Part shown: positions 26,762-35,209 of the stretch, piece after piece
Numbering within the stretch: position 1 is the stretch's first letter
Layout: the number at the start of each line of letters is the position of its first letter
Assembly: GCA_963722965.1 (NCBI GenBank)
Contig: CAVROX010000013.1
Coordinates: 1-64,000, forward strand
Length of the DNA: 64,000 nt
Direction of reading: 5' to 3'
Source: DATLSM01 sp963722965
Lineage (GTDB): Bacteria; Actinomycetota; Thermoleophilia; Solirubrobacterales; 70-9
Notes under the pieces: model-generated
The model's input: only the letters and a program-made list of their open reading frames with translations
Databases searched by the model: none
What the model was told of the DNA's origin: nothing
Position numbers and translations under genes: made by a program

Positions 26762-27685
26762 TTAGCCAAAGGCTTGACCGGTCACCCACCTGATGATTTG
26801 GTCGGCGCACTCTGGCGTGAGTTCGTGGCCACCCCTGTAGCGGACGTGCTCCAACTTCTCGCGCGCGCCGCGAGCCTCCCAGGCAGCGGCAGCCCCCTGG
26901 ACGACCTCCGGAACGTCAGCCGAGTAGCGATCCTCGCTGCCAGACACCAGCAGCAACGGCCGCGGAGCGATCAGTCCGAGCAGCCCGGCGATGTCGGACA
27001 GGTTGAGGATCCCAGGAATCACCTGCGAGAACTCAATCCCAGAGCGATCGCGCATGCGTCGTTCATAGCTGCACCCGCTGGCGCTGGCGCAGGCGAACTT
27101 AACCCGCTTGTCCAAGGCGGCGAGCAGGATCGTCAGGTAGCCGCCATAGGAGTGCCCCATCGCGCCAAGCTTCGAGCCCTCGATCCGCTCGTCGGCAAGC
27201 AGCGCCGATAAACCACAGGCGGCGTCGCCGAGCACCGCGGTGGCAAGCAGCTCGCCGGACACGAGCCGGTATGCCATCTCATTGAAGTATTGAAGCCAGT
27301 CGTCCTCGCGCTGGTCGGTACCAGTGCCGGTGTAGCGACGATCCTCAAACCCAACCGCGTCGGGCGCGAGCACGACGAGCCCGGCCCGGGCGAGCGGGGG
27401 CCCGAAGGCCTGCAGCTGGTCACCGGCCAGCCCGGCGACCTCACTCTTGCCCAGGTGCCACTCACTGTTGTGCTGGTGGTGGACTAAAACCGCCGGGAAC
27501 GGCCCGCCACCGTCGGGCACCAGCAAATAGGCGGGGATCTGATCCCCCTCGATCCCGGGATAGCGCACCCGCAGCTCGCGATATCCATCCAGGCGGCGCT
27601 CGGACAGCAGACCAAATGAGCTGTCGCGTCGCTGGAACGAAACGACTCGCGCAAGGTCGGTGCGCAGTTGAGAGGCAGGATCCAC
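26762..27685 (-). CDS. Alpha/beta hydrolase (acetyl-xylan-esterase/dienelactone-hydrolase-like)
   Basis: 307 residues with GTG start. The order is that of the DLH/acetyl esterase class: strand motif AYLLVPDGGGPFPAVLVHHQ with a HH oxyanion segment, nucleophile elbow GHSYGG (about 195-200), acid region LLLVSGSEDRYSADVPE, and catalytic His in VRYRGGHELTPE near the C-terminus. Cytoplasmic, no signal peptide. The substrate is unknown. Confidence 0.9.
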   Translation of the reverse strand: MDPASQLRTDLARVVSFQRRDSSFGLLSERRLDGYRELRVRYPGIEGDQIPAYLLVPDGGGPFPAVLVHHQHNSEWHLGKSEVAGLAGDQLQAFGPPLARAGLVVLAPDAVGFEDRRYTGTGTDQREDDWLQYFNEMAYRLVSGELLATAVLGDAACGLSALLADERIEGSKLGAMGHSYGGYLTILLAALDKRVKFACASASGCSYERRMRDRSGIEFSQVIPGILNLSDIAGLLGLIAPRPLLLVSGSEDRYSADVPEVVQGAAAAWEARGAREKLEHVRYRGGHELTPECADQIIRWVTGQAFG

Positions 27686-27806
27686 GCGCCGAATGATGCA
27701 CGCGGCGTCGGCACACCGCGAGGTCCAACACCAGGACGGGTGGCCGGCTGCGCTTACCGAGGCGGACCGCGCCCTGTGGCTGGGCGCGACGGCGACCCGT
27801 GACGGC

Positions 27807-27992
27807 CTACCGGCCTTTCCTCAGGTCTCGACGTCCGCTGAACTCGATCACCCACATCTGCGGCTGGCGATATGCAGCATCCCGTATCGATGTGCGCCTG
27901 GGGTTGGCACCGAACCCGCGAGCGTCTGCGACCATCGCCATTGTGGAGGTGTTGAGAAGCACCCCGATCAGCCCCGGCACCGTCACGAGCAC
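27807..27992 (-). pseudogene. Remnant of an EcfT/CbiQ-type transporter membrane subunit
   Basis: The frame encodes VTVPGLIGVLLNTSTMAMVA followed by DARGFGANPRRTSIRD. This is the coupling-helix region (ARGFG...RRTS) of energy-coupling-factor T subunits. The N-terminal two thirds of such a protein are absent and the end is abnormal, so it reads as a truncated remnant. Confidence 0.45.
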
Positions 27993-28042
27993 GGTCGCAT
28001 TTGCGGCGCGCTTTGCAAAGCGAGGCCACTGGCGCGGTTGGC

Positions 28043-28564
28043 GCCAGCTCGGTGGCCCGCTTCACCGGCCTCTCGGCGGAGCTCCGCGGCAGGTGTTGGA
28101 TGGCGGGCGCGACGCTGAGCTTGTGCGGATCCAGATCGGCCACGGGGAAGAGCTGCCAGCCCACGCCGGGAGGCCCACTCTTAGCGGGGCAGAGCGTCGA
28201 GGTTCTCGTGCGTCCCGCCGCGGTGGGGTTGACCGCACCGGATGACCCGGTCGCCTCGCTGCGGGGTGAGATCGCCGACAGCGCCTTCCGCGGCCGGGGG
28301 TCTGACCATCTAATCAGGCTGGCCGACGGGGCGCTGCTGACCGAGGTATTCGCTGCACGCAGCCACCGACGCGGAGAGGCAGTTGGGCTGAGCATCGATC
28401 CCGAGGGCTGTCTGATCTACACCTTGGGAGATCCGCCGCCCCTCGGGCTGATACGCGACGACCGGATCAGACAGCTTCGCGGCATCCGGCGGCCGCGGTC
28501 TGAGCCGAGACAAGAGGAGGGCGAGACTATGACGATGACCCTGCAGGGAAGGACCCAGGAGTGA
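28043..28564 (+). pseudogene. C-terminal remnant of an ABC importer ATPase (TOBE domain)
   Basis: Only the C-terminal part of a PotA/ModC-type ATPase is present. ASSVARFTGL marks the end of the NBD; further on comes a TOBE domain with EVLVRPAAVGLTAPDDPVAS, IRLADGALLTEVFAA and GEAVGLSIDPEGCLIY. No Walker motifs exist upstream, and part of the middle (VLDGGRDAELVRIQIGHGEE) is in another frame. The stop overlaps the GTG of the next gene. It may be expressed as a fragment, but transport function is not possible alone. Confidence 0.55.
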
Positions 28565-29346
28565 GCGGCGCGGACCTCGGGCTCGCGGCCTCGGTGTTCG
28601 CAGCCTGCACGGTCGAGGCGGTCGAGGCATTGACGATCGTCCTCGCCGTCGGCACGACGCGCAGCTGGTCCTCGGCCTTCGCCGGGGTCGGCGCCGCGGC
28701 GGGGGCGCTGAGCGTGATCGTGCTGGCGCTTGGCCCGGCGCTGGCCTCGCTGCCGATCGGTGCGCTGCGCCTCGTGGTTGGCGGCCTGCTGCTGATCTTC
28801 GGCCTGCAGTGGCTGCGCAAGGCGATCCTGCGCTCGGCCGGGATCAAGGCAATGCACGATGAGGCCGAGATCTACCGGGAGGAGAGCGAGGCCGCGGCCG
28901 CGGCCGGCGCCCCCCACGGGGGCTTTGACCCCTACTCTTTCGTCATCTCCTTCAAAGGAGTCTTGCTGGAGGGACTTGAGGTGGCGTTCATCGTCCTCAC
29001 CTTCGGCGCCAATCAGCACCGCGTGGGCCTCGCGGCGGCGGCGGCCGGGCTCGCGGTCCTGCTCGTCGTTCTCGCCGGCATCGCCGCCGGCTCGCCCTTG
29101 GCCAGGGTTCCCGAGAACGCGATGAAGTTCGCCGTCGGCGTGATGCTTACATCCTTCGGCATGTTCTGGGGCGCCGAGGGAGCCGGCGCCCACTGGCCCG
29201 CCAGCGACGCGGCCCTGCTGGCGATCATCCCCCTGCTCCTGCTCGCCTCGCTAGCGATGGCGAGCGCGTTGCGGGCGTCGAGCGCGCGCGCGGCTAAGGC
29301 AGAGATCGACTCTGAAGAGGAGGGCATCAAGGTGGTGGGGGCGTGA
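28561..29346 (+). CDS. COG4280-like integral membrane protein
   Basis: 261 residues with about seven helices. The opening (FAACTVEAVEALTIVLAVGT), RLVVGGLLLIFGLQWLRKAI, and the second half SFVISFKGVLLEGLEVAFIV with E residues inside helices form two half-repeats. This is reminiscent of the COG4280/TerC/FTR-like predicted transporters, where paired Glu motifs may bind a cation. GTG start overlapping the remnant upstream (GTGA); GTGA overlap with the small gene downstream. Substrate unknown. Confidence 0.82.
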   Translation: MSGADLGLAASVFAACTVEAVEALTIVLAVGTTRSWSSAFAGVGAAAGALSVIVLALGPALASLPIGALRLVVGGLLLIFGLQWLRKAILRSAGIKAMHDEAEIYREESEAAAAAGAPHGGFDPYSFVISFKGVLLEGLEVAFIVLTFGANQHRVGLAAAAAGLAVLLVVLAGIAAGSPLARVPENAMKFAVGVMLTSFGMFWGAEGAGAHWPASDAALLAIIPLLLLASLAMASALRASSARAAKAEIDSEEEGIKVVGA

Positions 29347-29537
29347 GGGCGTTGGAGAGGTTTGTGAGCGGCGTCTGGGAGTTCATCGTCGGCGACGATT
29401 GGCGAACCGCGCTGGGGGTGGTCCTCGCCCTGGCGGCTACGGCGGTGTTGGTCGACGCGGGAGTCTCGGCCTGGTGGGTGATGCCGCTCTCGGTCTTGGC
29501 CCTGCTCGGCATCTCAGTGAGAAGCGCCGCCCGCTGA
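29343..29537 (+). CDS. Small two-helix membrane protein
   Basis: 64 residues with two hydrophobic segments (TALGVVLALAATAVLVDAGV and WWVMPLSVLALLGISV). GTG start overlaps the stop of the COG4280-like gene (GTGA), so it is probably a translationally coupled partner. No family recognised. Confidence 0.7.
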   Translation: MRALERFVSGVWEFIVGDDWRTALGVVLALAATAVLVDAGVSAWWVMPLSVLALLGISVRSAAR

Positions 29538-29778
29538 GCCGCGCAAGGCGGGGAAGATGCCAAGCTCAGCACGACCGGCGCCAACGGGCAGCGCTTATCG
29601 ACACCGTGGAGATCATGCCCCCGCCGCTTGAAGGCAAGCACATCTGCGGCGAGACGCCGCTCGGGTGGGTTATCTGGTAGCGAGCGCTGTTCAGGGGTGA
29701 GGCGCCAGCCGAACTTCTCGCCGATCGATGCGCGAGGCCAGACGGCTGGCGTGCGGCTGAGATCGGACGCCGGGACCG

Positions 29779-30897
29779 ATGCTGGTGAGCTTGCCGGGAA
29801 GGACCTCGGCAACGCCCATCCCTGGCAGGCTTCCGCGCGTGCATCTGAGTGCTGCCGCAGAACAAGCCTGGCCCCCATTCGTGCTCGTCAGCGGATTGCT
29901 GCTGATCGGCCTGGTCGCCAATCGAGATGGCCTGTTCGAGCAAACCGGGCGTTTCTTACAAGGCCTTGGGGGACCGCCGGCGGCGCTGTTTGCCGCCTGT
30001 CTGGCGCTGGTAGCGCTCGTCACGGCCGTACTGAACCTCGATACCGCGGTGGTGTTCCTTACGCCTGTCCTGGTCCATGCGGCTCGCGGACGCGGCATCG
30101 AAGAGGAGGCGTTCCTCTACGCAGCGGTCTATATGGCCAACGCATCCTCGCTCTTCCTGCTGGGGTCCAATCTCACGAACCTGCTTGTTTTAGGCCATCA
30201 ACCGATCTCCGGCGGCACCTTTGCCGCCCAGATGCTCGTGATTGCCCTGGCGGCGACACTCGCAACCGCGCTGGGGCTGTTTGTGCTCTTTCGCCGGCGA
30301 CTGCGAGCACCCACACAACGACACCCGCAGCGTTCGAGCTGGGACGCGCTCGGCTTGGGGTTGCCCGGAGCTCTCGCCGCAGCGACGTTCACAATCGCGC
30401 TCCGCAATCCTGCAATACCCGTCCTCCTGATCGGATTAGCGCTGGCCGCGATCGAGGTAGGGCGCGATCGGCTGCACTGGGGAGAGGTGTGGCGGGCGCT
30501 CGGGCCGGTGATCCTGATCAGCTTGTTCTTGGTGTGCGTCGCGCTGGGAGTCCTGGCGCGAGCTTGGGATGGACCGGCGCACCTGCTTGGTCACGCCGGA
30601 CCTTGGGGCGCTGCGGGCATCGGGGCGCTGGCGTCGGTGATGATTAACAACCTTCCAGCGGCTGTCCTGCTCTCGGCACACCCAGTTCCCCACCCCGACA
30701 CGCTGCTCTTGGGGCTGAACGTCGGCCCTAACCTCGCCGCGACTGGCTCCCTCTCGGCGTTGTTGTGGTGGCGTGCCGCCCATCAGGTCGATGCGCAACC
30801 ATCGCTCCTGGCGTTCTCGCGCCGGGGAGTCCCACTTGCCGTAGTCGCGATCCTCCTCGCCCTCGGCGCGATGGCCATCCTGCCGACCCCGCTGTGA
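29779..30897 (+). CDS. ArsB/NhaD-type (ion transporter superfamily) membrane protein
   Basis: Up to 372 residues, about ten helices. The N-terminal half has LNLDTAVVFLTPVLVHAARG and YAAVYMANASSLFLLGSNLT followed by NLLVL; the C-terminal half repeats the fold with ASVMINNLPAAVLLSAHPVP and GLNVGPNLAATGSLSALLWW. These hairpin motifs (NxDTxxV, SN.TN, NNLP, GxNxGP) are those of the arsenite/citrate/Na+ transporter superfamily (ArsB, SLC13). No arsR, arsC or arsA gene is nearby, so arsenite transport is only one possibility. The true start may be downstream of 29779. Confidence 0.85.
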   Translation: MLVSLPGRTSATPIPGRLPRVHLSAAAEQAWPPFVLVSGLLLIGLVANRDGLFEQTGRFLQGLGGPPAALFAACLALVALVTAVLNLDTAVVFLTPVLVHAARGRGIEEEAFLYAAVYMANASSLFLLGSNLTNLLVLGHQPISGGTFAAQMLVIALAATLATALGLFVLFRRRLRAPTQRHPQRSSWDALGLGLPGALAAATFTIALRNPAIPVLLIGLALAAIEVGRDRLHWGEVWRALGPVILISLFLVCVALGVLARAWDGPAHLLGHAGPWGAAGIGALASVMINNLPAAVLLSAHPVPHPDTLLLGLNVGPNLAATGSLSALLWWRAAHQVDAQPSLLAFSRRGVPLAVVAILLALGAMAILPTPL

Positions 30898-30937
30898 GCG
30901 GCGACCGAGCCTAGCTGCGACTCAATATCATCTGCCC

Positions 30938-31204
30938 GTGAGCGGCCAGAGGGTGCCCGGTGGGGTGGTGCATAAACTGCCCACCGACCTGCGCAAGACG
31001 CTGGTCGCCAACTCCACGGCACTCGCTGCCTGGCAGGACATCACCCCGCTGGCTCGCAACGAGTTCATCTGCTGGGTCGAGGATGCCAAGCAGCAGAAGA
31101 CCCGAGAGCGCCGCATTCGGCGAACCAAGGAGGAGCTGGAGGAAGGCCAGCGTCGACCTTGCTGTTGGCCCGGGTGCAAGCACCGCGAGCGCAATGGCAG
31201 GTAG
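30938..31204 (+). CDS. YdeI/OmdA-family small protein
   Basis: 88 residues, GTG start. LPTDLRKTLVANSTALAAWQ then DITPLARNEFICWVEDAKQQ and KTRERRIRRTKEELEEGQRR match the C-terminal domain of the YdeI/OmpD-associated (bacteriocin-protection-like) family, here as a stand-alone domain with a CCWPGC tail. Cytoplasmic; function poorly defined. Confidence 0.85.
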   Translation: MSGQRVPGGVVHKLPTDLRKTLVANSTALAAWQDITPLARNEFICWVEDAKQQKTRERRIRRTKEELEEGQRRPCCWPGCKHRERNGR

Positions 31205-31348
31205 GGAACGCCCGCGACCTTCTGTCTGTGAACCTCACACCCTCGCCTCGGCCCGTTTGGCGCTCGCCTCCGCCAACGCTCCGCGACTCCCAACCGACAG
31301 CAGGGCCAACCCGAAGATCAGCTTCTGCGCGGCAAATTCCCCAACCGC

Positions 31349-32071
31349 CTAGCGCTTGGCGTTGACTGAGATATTCGCCAGTTGCTCGCCGCTGGTGAGT
31401 TTGACCCCCTGGAAGGAACCGAGGACTTCTGCGGCCGGGGCGGTCAGCGATGCCGGCACATTGCCGAGCGCGATGCTCGAGCCTTTGACCGTCGGCTTGC
31501 GGGGGGCCTTCAGCGTGAAGAAGGGGCCCGATGGGCTGGTCGATCCGTTGACGTTCGCGGTCAGGTTGGAGCCGGTTCCCGGTCCGAACTTCGCCGGTCC
31601 GCCGAATGTGACGCTGACCGGCGCGCTCAGCGAGAACTGCTGGGTGCCGCCGCCAAGTTCAAATGGCCCGACGACGAGGCTCTTCGTCGTCTGGGTCAAG
31701 GTGAAGCCGTTGCCGCTCGGCGCTCCGCCCCCCGCGACGACGGTCCCCGAGCCGGTTGCGGTATTCAACTTGCCGGAGGTGATCGGCATGCTCACGCTGG
31801 CGCCCGAACCGGTGGCGGGCCCGACCGCAGCAAGCAGGAGTTCGGCTTTCGTGAATTCCGTCGCGACCGAGGGGACCAGGGTAAGCGTGATCGTGCCGCC
31901 GGCGACCTTGACGCTCTTGCCTTTGGCGCCGCGGTGAGCGTGAGCGATCGCTGGCGGGGCGAGCAGGGTGATCGCCACCAGACAGACTGCGCCCAGCGAA
32001 GATGCAAAGCGGACTGGGACCCGCACCGCCGCCGTTGCCTGGGATTCGAGTGGGGAGGGCTGCGGGCTCAT
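31349..32071 (-). CDS. Secreted beta-rich protein, possibly HtaA-like
   Basis: 240 residues with a signal peptide (FASSLGAVCLVAITLLAPPA IAHA). The mature part is Gly/Ser/Thr-rich with alternating hydrophobics and phrases such as ITSGKLNTATGSGTVVAGGG and LVVGPFELGGGTQQFSLSAP. These recall HtaA-type domains (heme- or hemoglobin-binding), but the key residues cannot be confirmed. It converges with the YdeI gene and is divergent from the LuxR regulator. Confidence 0.78.
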   Translation of the reverse strand: MSPQPSPLESQATAAVRVPVRFASSLGAVCLVAITLLAPPAIAHAHRGAKGKSVKVAGGTITLTLVPSVATEFTKAELLLAAVGPATGSGASVSMPITSGKLNTATGSGTVVAGGGAPSGNGFTLTQTTKSLVVGPFELGGGTQQFSLSAPVSVTFGGPAKFGPGTGSNLTANVNGSTSPSGPFFTLKAPRKPTVKGSSIALGNVPASLTAPAAEVLGSFQGVKLTSGEQLANISVNAKR

Positions 32072-32140
32072 CAGGACTCGTGACGCTAGTTGCGCTGCCG
32101 CTCGCCGGCAAGCGTGAAATCACGTAACTTTCACCGCGCG

Positions 32141-33178
32141 ATGGAGCAGCTCAGCGCCGCCCAGTTGCGTCGCGCGATCAGCGCGATAGCCGAGCTGGAC
32201 GCGATCGCCGATCTCGCCGAGTACCCCTCCCACACGGCGCGGCTGCTGGCAAAGCTGATCTCCTGCGAGGTCACCTCCTACAATGCCGTCGACCCGCGCC
32301 GACGCCGGGCGAGGGTCGCCGCCGATCCGGCCGAGAGCGTCTTTGAGGGAGGCGCCGAGCTATTCGCCGCCTACGCCCACCAAAACCCCCTCGTCGGTCA
32401 CTACGCCGCCACCGCCGACGGTAGCGCCAACCGCATCTCGGATTTCATCTCGCGCCGCCAGCTCCACGCAACCGAGCTCTACAACTACGTCTACCGTCGG
32501 ATCGGGGTCGAGTATCAACTCGCGATCACCCTCGCCTCGCCGCTAGGTCCGGGCGAGGTAATCGGTCTGACCCTGAGTCGCGGCGGGCGCGATTTCAGCG
32601 CCGCAGAGAAGGCGCTGCTCGAGGCGCTGCGCCCCCACCTCGGCATCACCCTCAGCCGGCTCGGCGATCAGGCGCTGGCCGAGGCCCTGCTGGATGACCC
32701 CCCGTCCGCATCGGCCCCAGACTGGCTTTTGGCAGTCAGCCCAGACGGCACGGTCCTCAGGCTGAGCGCAAGCGCGCAAAGCGGTCTCGACCTCGCACTC
32801 GGCTCACCCCTGCCGCCGCCAATCCGCCGCTGGCTTGCCGGCGACGGCCGTCCCGCCAGCGTCGAAGTTGACGAACGGCGTCTCGGCGTGGCACTCGTTG
32901 GCCGCGCTCGGCCGGGCCTGCTCGTGCTCAGGATCACCCCGCGACAAGATCCCCCCGACGCCGCGGAGCTGGGGGCGCTCGGCCTCACCTCCCGCCAGGC
33001 CGAGGTTCTTGCCCTCGTCGCTCGGGGGTTCACCAGTGCCGAGGTGGCGAGCGAGCTCTTGCTCAGTCCGCGCACCGTGGAAAAGCACCTCGAGTCGATC
33101 TATCTGCGGCTCGGGGTGAGAAACCGCGCCGAGGCGACCGCTCGTGCCCTCACCGGGTCCCCCGCAGCTTCCCGCTAA
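32141..33178 (+). CDS. LuxR-family transcriptional regulator
   Basis: 345 residues from the ATG at 32141. The N-terminal two thirds is a GAF/PAS-like sensor region (LAKLISCEVTSYNAVDPRRR, LASPLGPGEVIGLTLSRGGR). The C-terminal HTH at about 285-335 reads LGLTSRQAEVLALVARGFTS AEVASELLLSPRTVEKHLES IYLRLGVRNRAEA, a textbook LuxR DNA-binding domain. It lacks a receiver aspartate, so it is not a response regulator. Target unknown; the neighbouring secreted-protein genes are candidates by position only. Confidence 0.92.
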   Translation: MEQLSAAQLRRAISAIAELDAIADLAEYPSHTARLLAKLISCEVTSYNAVDPRRRRARVAADPAESVFEGGAELFAAYAHQNPLVGHYAATADGSANRISDFISRRQLHATELYNYVYRRIGVEYQLAITLASPLGPGEVIGLTLSRGGRDFSAAEKALLEALRPHLGITLSRLGDQALAEALLDDPPSASAPDWLLAVSPDGTVLRLSASAQSGLDLALGSPLPPPIRRWLAGDGRPASVEVDERRLGVALVGRARPGLLVLRITPRQDPPDAAELGALGLTSRQAEVLALVARGFTSAEVASELLLSPRTVEKHLESIYLRLGVRNRAEATARALTGSPAASR

Positions 33179-33323
33179 CGACCTTGCCGCCCAGCTCCGG
33201 TCCGCCGGCACCCGGCAAGAGCCCTCAGCCGCCTCGCCCTGGTGGTGGTTGCCGCCGGGAAGAGCTCAGGGTGAATCGAACTCGCCCTCACGTTTCTGTC
33301 GTATCCTGTCGATAACCGTAGCG

Positions 33324-34115
33324 GTGTTCTACAGGCGCGAACGACACCCGCTGAGCCCGCCCACCGGGACCAACGTCACCGGCGATCGGCTACTGGATCG
33401 GGTCAGGAATATCTCGTTCGCGCTGCTCGGGTCGGTGGCGGCGATTGCACTTGGGCTCGTCGCGATCGTCGCAAACGTCGGTTGGCCCAACCTCGTCGAC
33501 AGTCCGATCCCGGCGCTCCCGCGCGAGAATGTGGCGGCCAACCGCGCCCTTGCCCGAGCCCCCGCGCCGGCGAGGGAAGCCAGCGGCCAGGGCAGGCCGC
33601 GTGTGGCCGCGGGCCCCGTTGCTGTATCGGCCCGGCAATTCTTCGCCAGGCGTCCCCCACCGAGGCCCGGCCGCCCAAATGCCTCCGGCCTAGAAGCCCC
33701 GCTCAGACCTTCCCCGACCTCAGCTGGCAACGCCGGCCGCTCAAAGCCCGGCAAAGCCGGCGGGTCAAAGCCAGCAACCGAGCCCGTCGACACCCACCCC
33801 AGCCCCACCTCAGCCCCCGCCGCCCCGACCGCCCAGACGCCCGCAAGCCAGGCTCCGACCCCCTCCTCGCCGCAGTTCGCCGCGACCACGACGAGCCACC
33901 CCGGCGCGCGGCAGTGGCGAGACCAGGGACCTTCACCCGGCAACGGATCGCCCTGGCGAGGCGGCGGGGACGGCCACGCACCCCCGGCTGCCTGGGGGAG
34001 CGATCAAGCGCCCGGCCAACCAGCCAGCGGCCCCTGCCATCGAGAGGCCCCCGCCCACGGCGACAGCGGCCCGGGCTTTGGTCACGGCCATGGATTTGGC
34101 CACTTCGGCAGGTAA
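33324..34115 (+). CDS. Proline-rich membrane-anchored or secreted protein
   Basis: 263 residues from the GTG at 33324. One N-terminal membrane helix (ISFALLGSVAAIALGLVAIV) is followed by more than 150 residues of Pro/Ala/Ser/Gly-rich disordered sequence, ending in a Gly/His stretch (GFGHGHGFGHFGR). No domain recognised; probably an extracellular tether. Start choice is uncertain because the open frame continues upstream. Confidence 0.6.
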   Translation: MFYRRERHPLSPPTGTNVTGDRLLDRVRNISFALLGSVAAIALGLVAIVANVGWPNLVDSPIPALPRENVAANRALARAPAPAREASGQGRPRVAAGPVAVSARQFFARRPPPRPGRPNASGLEAPLRPSPTSAGNAGRSKPGKAGGSKPATEPVDTHPSPTSAPAAPTAQTPASQAPTPSSPQFAATTTSHPGARQWRDQGPSPGNGSPWRGGGDGHAPPAAWGSDQAPGQPASGPCHREAPAHGDSGPGFGHGHGFGHFGR

Positions 34116-34465
34116 GTCCGCCGACCGGCCGGGGCCGCCCAAAACGCTCTGGCGCGATCGCGCTCACCCGCTCAAGGCCCGATGACTTTGGGCACTTCAG
34201 CTCATATCCAAAGTTGGGTATCTAACTTTGTGGTTCCAGGCGATCACTTGGCAACTTTGGGCGATCGCGATGCGCACCGGCTTCGGGCTTAACGCGGGAT
34301 CGAGTACTTTACTGATTTTTTGGTAGACTTGAAGCCTAGGTTACCTGACTCGATGGATCCAGTTTTCTCCGGTTGACAAATCGCTCGCTGGCCGGCCGCC
34401 TCTCTCCCTATCGTGGGGCGCACCGGCCGGCGCGCAACCAAGGCCACGGCCCTTGGCCTCTGAGA
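34116..34465. other. 350-base AT-richer convergent intergenic region with short repeats
   Basis: No gene is seen. An ACTTTGGG-like motif occurs four times: GACTTTGGG near 34184, inverted CAAAGTTGG near 34209, AACTTTGTGG near 34224 and CAACTTTGGG near 34252. A notably A/T-rich patch follows at about 34300-34345. A CCAAGG...CCTTGG hairpin near 34438-34457 lies just after the end of the PIG-L gene. Since both flanking genes end here, the repeats are not in an ordinary promoter position. Confidence 0.5.
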
Positions 34466-35209
34466 TCAGAGCTCGATCTCGCGCTCGCTCGGCGGCCTCA
34501 GGGGAGCGGCCGGGTCCAGCCAGCGTGAGGGACCAAGCAGCCAGCGCCCGTCGACCCGGGCGACCTCGGTGAGCAGCTCCGCGTAGGGCGCATCGCCGCC
34601 GCGCCCGGCGCCGAACTCAAAGAGGAGCTCTGGCGCCAGGGAAGCATTCAGTGCGGCCCGCGCCTTGACCAGGAGCCGGTAGTCGTTGCGTTCCAGCTCA
34701 CCGCGGTGCGCGGCGAGGGCTGTGAGGATCTCATCCAGGCGCTCGGGGCCGAAGGCCGTGCCGAGGGTGGCTTGCGGCAACGCCCCCCACAGCGCCCACA
34801 TCCACCACCGCGGGGCCTTCTCGGAGCGCTCGCTGAGCGCCTCCGCTACCACCCGCGCGACCAACTCATGGGCATGGTGGCGATCGATCGGGCTGGGCGA
34901 GACGACGATCGCGGGGCCAAGCTCATCGATCGCTTCCCGGGCAAGGTCCAAAAGCGCCTCCTGCGCCGCCCCTCCCCGATCCGCGCCGGAGATCGCAATC
35001 GGCGCCCGGGGGAGCCAAAGCTCAAAGCCGGCGCGGCGGCACGCCTCGCGCAGCTCGGCCTCGCGCCGGGCCCGTTGGGGGGGTCGGCCCAGTCCGCAGG
35101 CGAGGTTGACGACCCGCCAGCCGGCGTCGCGAAGCGCCATCAGCGTCGCCGGTGCCCCGATCAGCTCATCGTCAGGGTGGGGCGCGAGGTGAAGGACGAC
35201 CTTGCTCAA
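34466..35209 (-). CDS. PIG-L (LmbE) family deacetylase
   Basis: 247 residues, TTG start. The zinc-site motif PHPDDE (about 11-16) and the later HxxH (DRHHAHE, about 109-115) are those of LmbE/PIG-L N-acetyl-glucosaminyl deacetylases such as MshB and BshB. It might act on a cofactor, antibiotic or glycolipid sugar; nothing here decides. Its start overlaps the stop of the lipoprotein hydrolase gene. Confidence 0.92.
   Translation of the reverse strand: MSKVVLHLAPHPDDELIGAPATLMALRDAGWRVVNLACGLGRPPQRARREAELREACRRAGFELWLPRAPIAISGADRGGAAQEALLDLAREAIDELGPAIVVSPSPIDRHHAHELVARVVAEALSERSEKAPRWWMWALWGALPQATLGTAFGPERLDEILTALAAHRGELERNDYRLLVKARAALNASLAPELLFEFGAGRGGDAPYAELLTEVARVDGRWLLGPSRWLDPAAPLRPPSEREIEL

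Noticed and set aside
28001..28118. Plus-strand start region proposed for the TOBE fragment
   Set aside because: The residues before ASSVARFTGL have no family resemblance, so the fragment was started at about 28043 instead.
27754..28395. 213-codon minus-strand frame covering the transporter remnants
   Set aside because: Composition is Ser/Arg/Pro-rich and unlike any protein family, whereas the shorter frames in the region show EcfT and TOBE similarity.
29538..29778. Minus-strand frame around 29.57-29.88 kb (IGEKFGWRLTPEQRS, LAADVLAFKRRGHDLHGVD)
   Set aside because: It has some protein-like character but no start, no family and overlaps the beginning of the ArsB-like gene; evidence is too weak for a feature.
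34437..34457. CCAAGG/CCTTGG hairpin as an intrinsic terminator of the PIG-L gene
   Set aside because: The stem is short and no T-tract follows on either strand.
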